From contig CAZXSM010000022.1 in NCBI GenBank assembly GCA_964643255.1, positions 1-26,609 on the forward strand: a DNA stretch of 26,609 bases, written 5' to 3'. Every line of letters begins with the position of its first letter. The stretch's first letter is position 1. Shown here one piece after another: positions 8,501 through 16,563 of the stretch. This DNA is from JAAYRG01 sp964643255. GTDB taxonomy: Bacteria; Bacillota; Clostridia; Lachnospirales; Lachnospiraceae. A model generated the notes under the pieces. It saw nothing but the letters and a program-made list of their open reading frames with translations, was not told the DNA's origin and did not search any database. The translations under genes were made by a program, and so were the position numbers.

Positions 8501-9073
8501 CCTGCGGGAATTTTATATTATCATATAGATGATCCAATTGTTGAAAAGACAGGAGATGTAAAGGAAAGTATCTTAAAAGAGTTAAAGATGGATGGGGTTG
8601 TCAATGAAGATGACCAAGTAATAATTCATTTAGATAAAAACTTTATGGAATATTATGAAGGGGAAGAAGAGGATGAGGAAGATGACCAGAGTCCTTCAAA
8701 AGATAGTATTAGGTTAAAGGCAGGGGTAACTTCGAATTTAATCCCAGTGAAAACAAATGTAAATGGTTCTTTTAGCAAAACATCCAAAACACTTTCCACT
8801 GAAAGTTTAAAAGAATTAGAAGAATATGTGACCTTATTAGTTAAAGATTATGGTGAAGATATATTATCTGGACTAATTACAGTCTCACCCTATCAATTAA
8901 AGAATTATACAGCCTGTACATACTGTCCATATGATGGTATATGTGGTTTTGATCCTAAAATAAAGGGATATGACTACCGCAAATTACCTCAATTAAAAAA
9001 TGAAGAAATATTAGCTGAGGTACATGATGTAATTAATAAACAAGATAATAAAGAGGAAGGAGGAGATGAATAA
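5558..9073 (+). CDS. addB: ATP-dependent helicase/nuclease subunit B
   Basis: AddB is the Chi-recognising partner of the AddAB double-strand-break resection complex, which produces 3' single-stranded ends for RecA. The product is 1171 residues, close to the B. subtilis protein. Walker A GSSGSGKS is at residues 8-15. The C-terminal RecB-family nuclease domain shows GRIDRID followed by VIDYKSG, with Asp939 and Lys941. Four cysteines for the structural 4Fe-4S cluster are in the expected arrangement: Cys779 in SSCPF, then Cys1120, Cys1123 and Cys1129 in ACTYCPYDGIC. A very acidic stretch (EGEEEDEEDD, about residue 1033) lies inside the nuclease domain and looks lineage-specific. ATG 5558 has AGGAGG seven bases upstream. 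The stop codon overlaps the addA start by one base, indicating translational coupling. Confidence 0.97.
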   Translation: MSLQLILGSSGSGKSQDLYNEIIDKSIKHKDVNYLVIVPEQFTLQTQKEIVEKHPNHGTMNIDILSFLRLSHRVFDEVGGNDRPVLEDTGKSMILRKVLTLKKEELLYFGREANKIGFVNELKSLISEMYQYNIRGEDLENINNKINNRPMLNNKLQDITVIYQAFKEYLEERYITQEEILDVLCDVIEDSNLIKNSVISFDGFTGFTPAQYKLLAKLMKMAKKVVISLTIDDRENLSLLGEEFELFHLSKKTIHYLYKIAGENNVEIEDPIYPPKVCNNKVHRFKDRPALASLEKNLFRYPYSTYEKDQDEIQIHVAEDSKQEVSFVVRETMRLVREENYRYQDLAVITGDIGQYASILEREFEKAKIPVFIDNKRELLNNPYVEMIRSILDVIKNNFDYESIFRYLRCGLIDYSDEDLDILENYIIAFGIRGKSTWNKEWEKTYKNQGEGQLKTINKIRQEIVDYFLPLSDVLLDREKTVKDYTVHLYNHILIHNVEDKLDKFREKFEDLGMLSVAKEYEQIYDIVIDLFEKLVELLGEEKVSIDEYLEILEAGFSEAKVGVIPPGLDQVLVGDIERTRLNNVKAVFFVGVNDGIIPKKLGDGGILSDIDREILAQEDIEMAPTKRQEAYMERFYLYLIMTKPKDRLYLSYSKLDQEGSIIRPSYLIGVIQKLFPNLQIIDEEKKVENAEYVIGSDKGIEYLINGLRIYPDSKKSNYWNELFSIYWDDEEGQNILNNLIKGNFYSNEETSLKKDIARDLYGSDLQGSVTRFEQFSSCPFAHYAKYGLNLQERVEYSLEALDIGNLFHDALEIFSKKVYDNGNDWENLSEDNQTTWVDESVTEASENPNNTIFSSSKRHEYIVSRAKRITNRTVWALKQQISQSDFIPSGFEVSFSPDDGLESLDIPLSDNSRIRLYGRIDRIDIYEENNKIMVRVIDYKSGSTSFDLLSIYHGLQLQLAIYLNAAIELVKDLNPGKDIIPAGILYYHIDDPIVEKTGDVKESILKELKMDGVVNEDDQVIIHLDKNFMEYYEGEEEDEEDDQSPSKDSIRLKAGVTSNLIPVKTNVNGSFSKTSKTLSTESLKELEEYVTLLVKDYGEDILSGLITVSPYQLKNYTACTYCPYDGICGFDPKIKGYDYRKLPQLKNEEILAEVHDVINKQDNKEEGGDE

Positions 9074-12000
9074 TGAATTGGACAAAAGACCAGCAAAAGG
9101 TAATTGATCTTAGGGCCAGGAATATTCTTGTTTCAGCAGCAGCAGGATCTGGGAAAACGGCAGTTTTAGTTGAAAGAATTATAAGTATGGTTTCAGATAA
9201 AGAAAACCCTATTGATATTGACCACTTACTTATTGTTACATTTACTAATGCAGCAGCAGCGGAGATGCGTGAGCGTATTGGCCAGGCTATTGAAGCAAAA
9301 ATTGAGCTAGATCCAGACAATATGCACTTGCAAAAGCAAATGATGCTAATTCACAATGCTCAGATTACTACAATCCATAGTTTTTGTTTGTTTGTAATAC
9401 GTAATTATTTTAACACAATTCATATTGATCCTTCCTTTAGGGTGGCTAATGAAGCGGAATTAGTCCTACTTAAATCTGATGTTATTGAAGAATTATTAGA
9501 AAACCAATATAACCAAGGAGATGAAAGTTTCTTATATTTTGTAGAATGTTTTTCATCTGGTAAAACAGATCAAGTTATAGAAGATCTAATATTAAAGCTA
9601 CATGATTTCTCTATGAGTTTCCCTTGGCCAGAGGAGTGGTTAGATGATAAGAAGAAAGATTTTGACATTCAGTCACTTGAAGATATGGAAGACAGTCAAT
9701 GGATGAAAACCTTAAAATTATATTTACAATCAATTATAGATGATCTTGATAAGAAATATGAAGAATTAGCCAACTTATGTAGAGAAGCAGATGGACCAGA
9801 GGCTTATTTAGAAGCAGTTTTAAGCGATATAGAATACTTGGATGATTTAAAAGACCTTGATACATATGAAGAATATTATAGGGGATTTACTCAGTTTAAA
9901 TTCAAGAGACTATCGAGTAAAAAGCAAGATTGGGTTTGTCCTGATAAAAAGGAACAGGCTAAAAACATACGAGACGAGAACAAAAATCTTATTAGAGATA
10001 CGATAAAACAGTACTTCTTTCAAGAACCAGCAGAAATGGTAAAAGATATTAAAGCCATGGAACCGACTATGAATGTTTTAATAGACCTTACCAAAAGTTT
10101 TACTAAGGCCTTTAATAATAAAAAATCAGAAAGGAATATAGTTGACTTTAATGATTTAGAACACTTATGCCTAGATATTTTAGTAAATAAAAAAGATGCA
10201 AATATAGAATATAGTCCAGTAGCAGATGAATTAGCAGATTACTATGAAGAGATATTAATAGATGAATATCAGGATAGTAACTTGGTTCAAGAGACAATAT
10301 TAAATAGTATTTCTAGGGAACGATATGGTAAACCTAATAGATTTATGGTAGGAGATGTAAAGCAAAGTATCTATAAGTTCCGACAAGCAAGGCCGGAACT
10401 CTTTATAGAAAAATATGAAGACTATAAAACAGATGAAGACTGTGATGAAGAGTGTGAAGATAAGGAAAAACCAGAAATAAAGTACCAAAGGGTTGACCTC
10501 CATCAAAACTTTAGAAGTAGAGAAATAGTTTTAGATACTGTAAATTCAATATTTGAACAAATCATGACTAAAAAGGTAGGCAATATTGTTTATGATGATA
10601 AGGCTGCACTTTATCCTGGAGCGGACTTCAAAGAAGAAAGGGATAATGTCTCAGACAAGACTGAAATAATTTTACTTACTAATGAATCATCTGATGATTT
10701 TGGTAGTTCTATAGCTTCTGGAAGTTATGATAAAAAAGAGTTTGAAGCTAAGGCTATAGCTGATAGAATAAAGGAACTTACTAATGAAAACAAGGGACTT
10801 GATATATTAGATAAGGAAAGTAAAAAATATCGCAAGGCCCAGTATAAGGATATAGTTATATTACTTAGGACTATGCATGGTTGGGCTGATGTTTTTGTTG
10901 ATGTTCTAAGCAGTGAAGGGATTCCATCTTATGCTCAAACCCAAACAGGATATTTTAATACCTTAGAAATAAAAACTGTATTAAATATGCTTAGAATAAT
11001 AGATAATCCTAGACAGGATATTCCATTTACAGCAGTCATGCGTTGTCCAGTAGTGGGTATATCTAGTAATGAATTAGCAAGGATAAGGGTAGACTATCCT
11101 GATTCTTCTATGTATGAGGCTGTAGTTCATTTTTCGGATAATTATCTTAATACAGATAATTGTCAAAATGAAGATGAAAATAAATCTGATCGTATAAAAA
11201 ACAAGGGTGTAGACTATGAAAGCAATTATGACCTAGCATATAAATTAGATAAATTCTTGAAACTATTATACAGATTTAGAAAAGCCATACCATTTTTAAC
11301 TATAAGTGAACTTCTAATAAAAGTGTTAGAAGATAGTGGATATTATAACTTTGCATCAACAATGCCAGCAGGAAAAAAAAGAAAAGCTAATATTGACATG
11401 TTGATTCAAAAGGCTTTACAATTTGAAGAAACAAGCTACAGTGGACTCTTTCACTTTATTAGATATATTGAAAAATTAAGAAAATATGATGTGGATTTTG
11501 GAGAAGCAGATGGGGCAAGTGGTAGTGATAACTCTGTAAGAATTATGAGTATACATAAAAGTAAGGGACTAGAGTTTCCTCTTGTGTTTGTTTCTGGTTT
11601 AGGTAAAAATTTCAATCAACAAGACGCAAGGGCTAAGATACTAATCCATCCAGATTTAGGCTTAGGACCAGACTTTATAGATCCTGAAGAGAGAGTTAAA
11701 TCTCCAACCTTACTAAAGAAAGTAATACAAAAAAATATTACAATCGAAAACTTAGGTGAAGAGCTTAGAGTTCTATATGTAGCAATGACTAGGGCAAAGG
11801 AAAAATTGATTTTAACAGCTAGTGTGGAAAATTTGGAAAAGGAAATTTCTAATTGGCAAAGCATTTGCAAACAAACTACTAAGGAGCTTCCTTTTTATCA
11901 AATTTCTAAGGCAAGAACATTTTTGGATTTACTTATCCCAGCAATTTTAAGACTAGATAGTTTAAGTATAATTGAACATGGCAAACCTTATATACTTGAT

Positions 12001-12876
12001 TCTGATGTATCTATACCTAGTGATGCTGATATTACATTATCTATAGTTAATTATGAGGACCTCTTAATTAAAGATATTGTAGAAGAAGTTGAGAAAGAGC
12101 AAATAAAAGAGGAATTAACAAGTTGGAATTCTGAATATATATATGATGAAGACATTAGAAAAGAGCTAGAGGACCAGATTAATTTCATCTATCCCTATGA
12201 CTTAGAAACTAAGATGCACGCTAAACTTACAGTTACTGAGCTTAAGAGACTAAGTCAGTTAGAGGAAGAAGATACTGGATATAGACTAGAGGGAATTGGT
12301 AAACAAGAAGATATTAGTAGGATTCCTAATTTTATAGAAAAAGACCAAGAAGTAAAAGGGGCAAGTAGGGGAAGTTTATACCATAAAGTATTGGATGACA
12401 AATCTTTCTTGGATATAAGAAATCAAGAGGAATTAATTAAACACTTGAATAATTTGCATAATGATGGTAATTTATCCGAAGAAGAAATAAAATCATTAGA
12501 TATAGAAAAATTACTTAATTTCCTTAACAGTAATCTTGCTGATAGAATGCGTAGAGCAGAAACCAAGAACAAGTTATATACAGAAAAACAATTTGTTATG
12601 GGTCTAAAGGCAAATGAGATCAACAAGAAAATGAAAAGTGATGAACTAATATTAATACAAGGTGTTATTGATGTGTATTTTGAAGAAGATGAGGATTTGA
12701 TTTTACTTGATTATAAAACTGATAGGGTAAACTCATATAAGGGTGAAGAAATATTAATAAAAAGATATTCTGTTCAGTTAGATTATTACAAGAAAGCATT
12801 GGAACAATTGACTGGGAAAAAAGTCAAGGAAAAAATCATATACTCATTTAGCCTAAACAAGGAAATTAGATTGTAG
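9073..12876 (+). CDS. addA: ATP-dependent helicase/nuclease subunit A
   Basis: AddA is the motor and second nuclease of AddAB. The 1267-residue protein has superfamily 1A helicase motifs: Walker A AAAGSGKT (22-29, Lys28), the Ia-type segment VTFTNAAAAEMRERI, Walker B DEYQDSN (Asp397-Glu398), GDVKQSIYKFRQARP, QNFRSR, the later SIHKSKGLEFPLVF and LRVLYVAMTRAKEKL. The C-terminal nuclease domain has IQGVIDVYF and LLDYKTD (Asp1213, Lys1215), preceded by GASRGSLYHKVLD. Two acidic insertions stand out: DEDCDEECEDKE (about 451-462) and NTDNCQNEDENKSD (about 694-707). The start ATG overlaps the addB stop (TAATG), with GGAGG inside the end of addB. Confidence 0.97.
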   Translation: MNWTKDQQKVIDLRARNILVSAAAGSGKTAVLVERIISMVSDKENPIDIDHLLIVTFTNAAAAEMRERIGQAIEAKIELDPDNMHLQKQMMLIHNAQITTIHSFCLFVIRNYFNTIHIDPSFRVANEAELVLLKSDVIEELLENQYNQGDESFLYFVECFSSGKTDQVIEDLILKLHDFSMSFPWPEEWLDDKKKDFDIQSLEDMEDSQWMKTLKLYLQSIIDDLDKKYEELANLCREADGPEAYLEAVLSDIEYLDDLKDLDTYEEYYRGFTQFKFKRLSSKKQDWVCPDKKEQAKNIRDENKNLIRDTIKQYFFQEPAEMVKDIKAMEPTMNVLIDLTKSFTKAFNNKKSERNIVDFNDLEHLCLDILVNKKDANIEYSPVADELADYYEEILIDEYQDSNLVQETILNSISRERYGKPNRFMVGDVKQSIYKFRQARPELFIEKYEDYKTDEDCDEECEDKEKPEIKYQRVDLHQNFRSREIVLDTVNSIFEQIMTKKVGNIVYDDKAALYPGADFKEERDNVSDKTEIILLTNESSDDFGSSIASGSYDKKEFEAKAIADRIKELTNENKGLDILDKESKKYRKAQYKDIVILLRTMHGWADVFVDVLSSEGIPSYAQTQTGYFNTLEIKTVLNMLRIIDNPRQDIPFTAVMRCPVVGISSNELARIRVDYPDSSMYEAVVHFSDNYLNTDNCQNEDENKSDRIKNKGVDYESNYDLAYKLDKFLKLLYRFRKAIPFLTISELLIKVLEDSGYYNFASTMPAGKKRKANIDMLIQKALQFEETSYSGLFHFIRYIEKLRKYDVDFGEADGASGSDNSVRIMSIHKSKGLEFPLVFVSGLGKNFNQQDARAKILIHPDLGLGPDFIDPEERVKSPTLLKKVIQKNITIENLGEELRVLYVAMTRAKEKLILTASVENLEKEISNWQSICKQTTKELPFYQISKARTFLDLLIPAILRLDSLSIIEHGKPYILDSDVSIPSDADITLSIVNYEDLLIKDIVEEVEKEQIKEELTSWNSEYIYDEDIRKELEDQINFIYPYDLETKMHAKLTVTELKRLSQLEEEDTGYRLEGIGKQEDISRIPNFIEKDQEVKGASRGSLYHKVLDDKSFLDIRNQEELIKHLNNLHNDGNLSEEEIKSLDIEKLLNFLNSNLADRMRRAETKNKLYTEKQFVMGLKANEINKKMKSDELILIQGVIDVYFEEDEDLILLDYKTDRVNSYKGEEILIKRYSVQLDYYKKALEQLTGKKVKEKIIYSFSLNKEIRL

Positions 12877-12944
12877 ACTGAATTAACTTCCAATCTGTTG
12901 GTAAGAATAAGGATATAGATAAACGACAGAAAGGAAGAGAATGA

Positions 12945-13175
12945 ATGGCTAAGAAAAAGAAAAAAATCGATTTAAACAATATTAAACCAGAAGAGGAAAT
13001 GAAATATGAAATTGCATCAGAGCTGGGACTTATAGATAGAGTTGTAGAGAATGGTTGGGGGTCACTTACTGCCAGAGAAACAGGTAGAATTGGTGGTATA
13101 ATGACCAAAAAAAAGAACCAGGCCAAAAGGGAGGCTGCTAAGTGTAATGAGAAAAAAGATGTTACTGATATATAA
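12945..13175 (+). CDS. Alpha/beta-type small acid-soluble spore protein (SspF-like)
   Basis: The product is a 76-residue basic protein with MKYEIASELGLIDRV and, after a WGSL linker, TARETGRIGGIMTKKK. These correspond to the two conserved blocks of alpha/beta-type SASPs: KYEIA.ELG around the protease site, and TAR..G.IGG.M.K. Such proteins coat spore DNA and protect it from UV and chemicals; they are made in the forespore under sigma-G. The lysine-rich head (MAKKKKKIDLNNIKPEEE) and the divergent spacing resemble SspF-type members. AGGAAGAG precedes ATG 12945; a nearby ATG at 12941 runs into a stop after three codons. Upstream I see only a weak match to a sigma-G promoter (TGAATTA at 12879, AGAATAA at 12904). 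The 3' end overlaps the next gene by 29 bases, so forespore expression could extend downstream. Confidence 0.85.
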   Translation: MAKKKKKIDLNNIKPEEEMKYEIASELGLIDRVVENGWGSLTARETGRIGGIMTKKKNQAKREAAKCNEKKDVTDI

Positions 13176-14055
13176 CCCTTCCGCAGGAACAGGGAAAATT
13201 AAAGAATGGTTATCCTACATTATTGAATCATTTACTATTGCTGGATATGAAATAACAGTTTATCCAACTTTGAAAAACAAGGATACTAGCAAGGCTGTAG
13301 AAAAATACCTAGAACAGGACGATTTTGATAAAGTAACATGTTGTGGTGGAGATGGAACTCTTAATCAAGTAATTAATGGAATAATGAAATCAAAAAGGGA
13401 TGTAACAATTGGTTATATCCCAACAGGTACAATGAATGACTTTTCTTATAATTTAGGCGTTTCTAAAAATCCTAAACAAGCAGTAAAAGTTGTAGTAAAT
13501 GGTGAACCATTTAAATGTGATATAGGTTCCATTAATGGAGTGTATTTTACATATGTGGCTGCTTTTGGTATATTTACAGATGTATCTTATGAAACTGTGC
13601 AAATTAATAAAAATATACTTGGTAGAATGGCTTATATTTTAGAAGGAATCAAAAGAATTCCTTCTAGTCTTAAGTCATACAAACTAGAAATAATTCATGC
13701 AGGTGGTACAATTAGTGATGAGTTTATATATGGTATGATATCAAACTCTAATTCAATTGGCGGATTTAAAGGCATCACAGGAAAAGACGTATTATTAGAT
13801 GATGGTAACTTAGAAGGTATCTTTATCAAAGTACCTAAAAATATTGTGGAATTACAAGAAATTATTAATAATCTAATTACAGGGGATTTAAGAAGTGACC
13901 TAATAATAACTATACCTGTAGATAATATATTAGTTAAATCAGATGAATTATTACCATGGACTATAGATGGTGAATTTGGTGGAGAATATAAGGAAGTAGA
14001 GATAGATGTTATAAAACAAGCGTTTACAATTATGAGAAAAAAGCAAGCGGAATAA
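13147..14055 (+). CDS. Diacylglycerol/lipid kinase of the YegS/Rv2252/BmrU family
   Basis: The 302-residue protein belongs to the DAGK-catalytic fold that phosphorylates diacylglycerol or related lipids at the membrane. It begins MRKKMLLIYNPSAGTG, has the nucleotide-binding GGDGT (67-71) followed by LNQVINGI, and the family motif GYIPTGTMNDFSYNLG. Later conserved elements are CDIGSINGVYFTYVAAFG and PWTIDGEFGGEY. Length is typical. The start at ATG 13147 lies inside the end of the SASP gene, with GGGAGG 12 bases upstream; ATG 13159 would trim four residues but has worse spacing. The physiological lipid substrate cannot be read from sequence. Homologues are often recycling enzymes for diacylglycerol from lipoteichoic acid or glycolipid turnover. 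Confidence 0.92.
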   Translation: MRKKMLLIYNPSAGTGKIKEWLSYIIESFTIAGYEITVYPTLKNKDTSKAVEKYLEQDDFDKVTCCGGDGTLNQVINGIMKSKRDVTIGYIPTGTMNDFSYNLGVSKNPKQAVKVVVNGEPFKCDIGSINGVYFTYVAAFGIFTDVSYETVQINKNILGRMAYILEGIKRIPSSLKSYKLEIIHAGGTISDEFIYGMISNSNSIGGFKGITGKDVLLDDGNLEGIFIKVPKNIVELQEIINNLITGDLRSDLIITIPVDNILVKSDELLPWTIDGEFGGEYKEVEIDVIKQAFTIMRKKQAE

Positions 14056-14079
14056 ACATTTGATATAGTAGGTGAGAAA

Positions 14080-14853
14080 ATGAAGTTTAGACCATGTATA
14101 GACATACATAATGGAAAAGTCAAACAAATAGTAGGCGGGAGCCTAAAAGACAAGGGAAATGAAGCAAATGAGAACTTTGTTTCTGAAAAAGATGCAGGAT
14201 ATTATGCTAGATTGTATAAAAGTGATGGCTTAGAAGGTGGGCATATTATTATGTTAAACCCAGTAGACAGTGAATATTATGAAGAAAACTATAAACAAGC
14301 AAAATTAGCTCTTATGGAATATCCTGGTGGACTTCAAATTGGTGGGGGCATTAACCATGAAAATGCCAAAGACTTTATAGAACTAGGGGCATCCCATATA
14401 ATTGTCACATCCTTTGTATTTAAAAATTCTATGATAAATTATGATAATTTAAAAAAATTAAATAAGGCTATAGGAAAAGACAAGTTAGTATTAGACTTAA
14501 GTTGTAGAAAAAGAGATGATGACTACTATATTGTGACAGATAGATGGCAGAAATTCACCAATGAAAAAGTGAATTATAAAACTCTTAAAAACCTATCCCA
14601 GTATTGTGATGAGTTTTTAATTCATGGGGTAGATGTGGAAGGAAAGTCATCTGGAATAGAAGAAGAATTAGTAAGTTTATTGGGAAAATGGGACAAGACC
14701 CCTATTACATATGCTGGCGGTGTTGGATCTTATAAAGATATAGAATTACTTAGAAAACTTGGAAATTCAAATCTTGATGTTACTGTTGGCAGTAGCTTGG
14801 ATATATTTGGTGGACAACTTGAATATAAAAAGGTTGTAGAAATGTGTAAGTAG
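14080..14853 (+). CDS. hisA: Eukaryotic-type HisA (ProFAR isomerase)
   Basis: The 257-residue (beta/alpha)8-barrel protein matches the eukaryotic HIS6 branch of HisA (TIGR02129 type) rather than the ordinary bacterial HisA. Diagnostic strings are FRPCIDIHNGKVKQIVGGSL at the start (Asp8 is the presumed catalytic base), NFVSEKDAGYYARLY, GGHIIMLNP, LQIGGGI, GASHIIVTSFVF, LVLDLSCR, DRWQKFT, EFLIHGVDVEGKSSGI, ITYAGGVGS and SSLDIFGG. The enzyme opens the ribose of ProFAR in histidine synthesis, two steps before AICAR is released. It is an orphan: no other his gene is in the window, and it sits between a lipid kinase gene and a methyltransferase gene with short gaps. GGTGAG precedes the ATG. Whether it works in histidine synthesis depends on the rest of the genome. 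Confidence 0.9.
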   Translation: MKFRPCIDIHNGKVKQIVGGSLKDKGNEANENFVSEKDAGYYARLYKSDGLEGGHIIMLNPVDSEYYEENYKQAKLALMEYPGGLQIGGGINHENAKDFIELGASHIIVTSFVFKNSMINYDNLKKLNKAIGKDKLVLDLSCRKRDDDYYIVTDRWQKFTNEKVNYKTLKNLSQYCDEFLIHGVDVEGKSSGIEEELVSLLGKWDKTPITYAGGVGSYKDIELLRKLGNSNLDVTVGSSLDIFGGQLEYKKVVEMCK

Positions 14854-14862
14854 GTGATAATT

Positions 14863-15654
14863 GTGGAAGCGTATACTGGTTTTGCTCAAGTTTATGATAC
14901 ATTTATGGATAATGTACCATATGATGAGTGGGTAGAATATTTACATAAATTACTTGTTGAATATGGAGTGGATAAGGGTCTTATATTGGAGCTAGGATGT
15001 GGAACAGGAAATGTTACTCGAAGGCTTAAGAAGCTTGGCTATGATATGATAGGTTTAGATAGTTCAGCAGAAATGTTAGAAATAGCAAGACAAAAAGAGA
15101 TAATAGGAACTGATAATCAGGACAAAGCTATTTTATATATTAATCAAGATATGCGAGAATTTGAACTTTACGGTACTGTTGCTGGAGTAGTTAGTATTTG
15201 TGATAGTATGAATTATATTTTAGATAGTGAAGATTTGTTGAAAACATTTAAACGAGTGAATAACTATTTGGATTCTAAGGGGATATTTATATTTGATTTA
15301 AATACAGAGTATAAATACAATAATATATTAAGTAACAATGTCTTTGCAGAAGATAGGCAAGATTGTAGCTTTATTTGGTCAAATTATTATGATAAGGAAG
15401 AGCAAATAAATGAATATGATCTTTCTATATTTGTAAAAATGGAAGAAGATGTTGAGATATTCAGGAGATTTAGGGAAATACATTATCAAAAAGCATACTC
15501 CATAGAAAGAGTTAAGGCTTTAATTGAAGAGGCTGGAATGGAGTTTGTAGCAGTGTATGATGCATTTACACATGACCTTCCTACTAAGGAGAGTCAAAGA
15601 GTTTATTTTATAGCAAGGGAAAAATATCAGTCTAATAAGAAGTATGTACATTAA
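14863..15654 (+). CDS. Class I SAM-dependent methyltransferase
   Basis: This is a Rossmann-fold methyltransferase of 263 residues. Motif I is LILELGCGTGNVTRRL, followed by GYDMIGLDSSAEMLEIAR (motif II, acidic residue for SAM ribose), NQDMREF, and SICDSMNYIL in place of motif IV. The N-terminus EAYTGFAQVYDTFMDNVPYDEW is typical of a common Clostridia/Bacilli family (similar to YqeM/YcgJ-type proteins) with unknown substrate. The start chosen is GTG 14863, with AGGTGA five bases upstream; GTG 14854 directly follows the hisA stop but would place the ribosome-binding site inside the gene. Gaps to hisA and hslO are about 10 bases, so it is cotranscribed with them. Confidence 0.88.
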   Translation: MEAYTGFAQVYDTFMDNVPYDEWVEYLHKLLVEYGVDKGLILELGCGTGNVTRRLKKLGYDMIGLDSSAEMLEIARQKEIIGTDNQDKAILYINQDMREFELYGTVAGVVSICDSMNYILDSEDLLKTFKRVNNYLDSKGIFIFDLNTEYKYNNILSNNVFAEDRQDCSFIWSNYYDKEEQINEYDLSIFVKMEEDVEIFRRFREIHYQKAYSIERVKALIEEAGMEFVAVYDAFTHDLPTKESQRVYFIAREKYQSNKKYVH

Positions 15655-15665
15655 AGGAGAATAAT

Positions 15666-16541
15666 ATGAAAGATTATATAGTTAGAGCAGTGGCAGCAGA
15701 TGCCAGCATAAGGGCATTTGCATCAGTAACCACTAATACAGTAGAGGATGCTAAAAACCTTCATAATACAAGCCCAGTTGCAACCGCTGCTTTGGGAAGA
15801 TTACTAACAGCAGGTGGAATGATGGGAATTATGTTAAAAGGAGAAAAAGATGTCTTAACCCTTCAAATTAAAGGGGATGGACCTATAGGTGGGATAACAG
15901 TAACAGCAGATTCTAAGGCAAATGTTAAAGGATATGTTAACAATCCAAACGTTATGTTAGCAGCAACAAAAGCGGGCAAACTAGACGTAGGAGGTGCCGT
16001 AGGTTCAGGATATATTAATGTAATAAGAGATATGGGACTTAAGGAACCTTATGCTAGCCAGGCAAGCTTGGTTTCGGGAGAAATTGCTGAAGACCTGACA
16101 TACTATTTTGCTACATCTGAGCAGGTACCATCGTCAGTAGGTTTAGGAGTTTTAATGAATACTGATAATACTGTAAATGTATCAGGAGGATTTATTATTC
16201 AATTAATGCCATTTGCAGAAGAAGAAATTATAAGTAAGCTAGAAGAAAATCTAAAAGACATTGATTCTGTAACTAATTTGCTAATTCAATATAAAACCCC
16301 TGAAAATATGTTGAAATATATTTTAAGAGATTTGGATATAGAGATACTAGAAACTGTACCTACTGAGTTTTACTGTAATTGTTCAAAGGATAGAATAGAA
16401 AAGGCAATTATTAGTATAGGGAAAGAGGAAATTGAAGATATAATTAAAGATAATGAAACAATAGAAGTAAACTGTCATTTCTGTAGTAGTAAATATTATT
16501 ACACAATAGAAGAGTTAAAAGACATATATAAATCTATGTAG
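15666..16541 (+). CDS. hslO: Redox-regulated chaperone Hsp33
   Basis: Hsp33 is a cytosolic holdase activated by oxidation. The 291-residue protein has the N-terminal chaperone domain beginning MKDYIVRAVAADASIRAFA, with TSPVATAALGRLLTAGGMMG and LTLQIKGDGPIGGI. The C-terminal redox switch has all four zinc ligands: Cys237-x-Cys239 in FYCNCSKDR and Cys270-x2-Cys273 in NCHFCSSKY. This is the normal CxC...CxxC arrangement, so the switch should be functional. AAAGGAGA precedes ATG 15666. It lies 11 bases after the methyltransferase gene and 22 bases before purF. Confidence 0.97.
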   Translation: MKDYIVRAVAADASIRAFASVTTNTVEDAKNLHNTSPVATAALGRLLTAGGMMGIMLKGEKDVLTLQIKGDGPIGGITVTADSKANVKGYVNNPNVMLAATKAGKLDVGGAVGSGYINVIRDMGLKEPYASQASLVSGEIAEDLTYYFATSEQVPSSVGLGVLMNTDNTVNVSGGFIIQLMPFAEEEIISKLEENLKDIDSVTNLLIQYKTPENMLKYILRDLDIEILETVPTEFYCNCSKDRIEKAIISIGKEEIEDIIKDNETIEVNCHFCSSKYYYTIEELKDIYKSM

Positions 16542-16563
16542 TAGACTAAAAGGGGATAGACTA

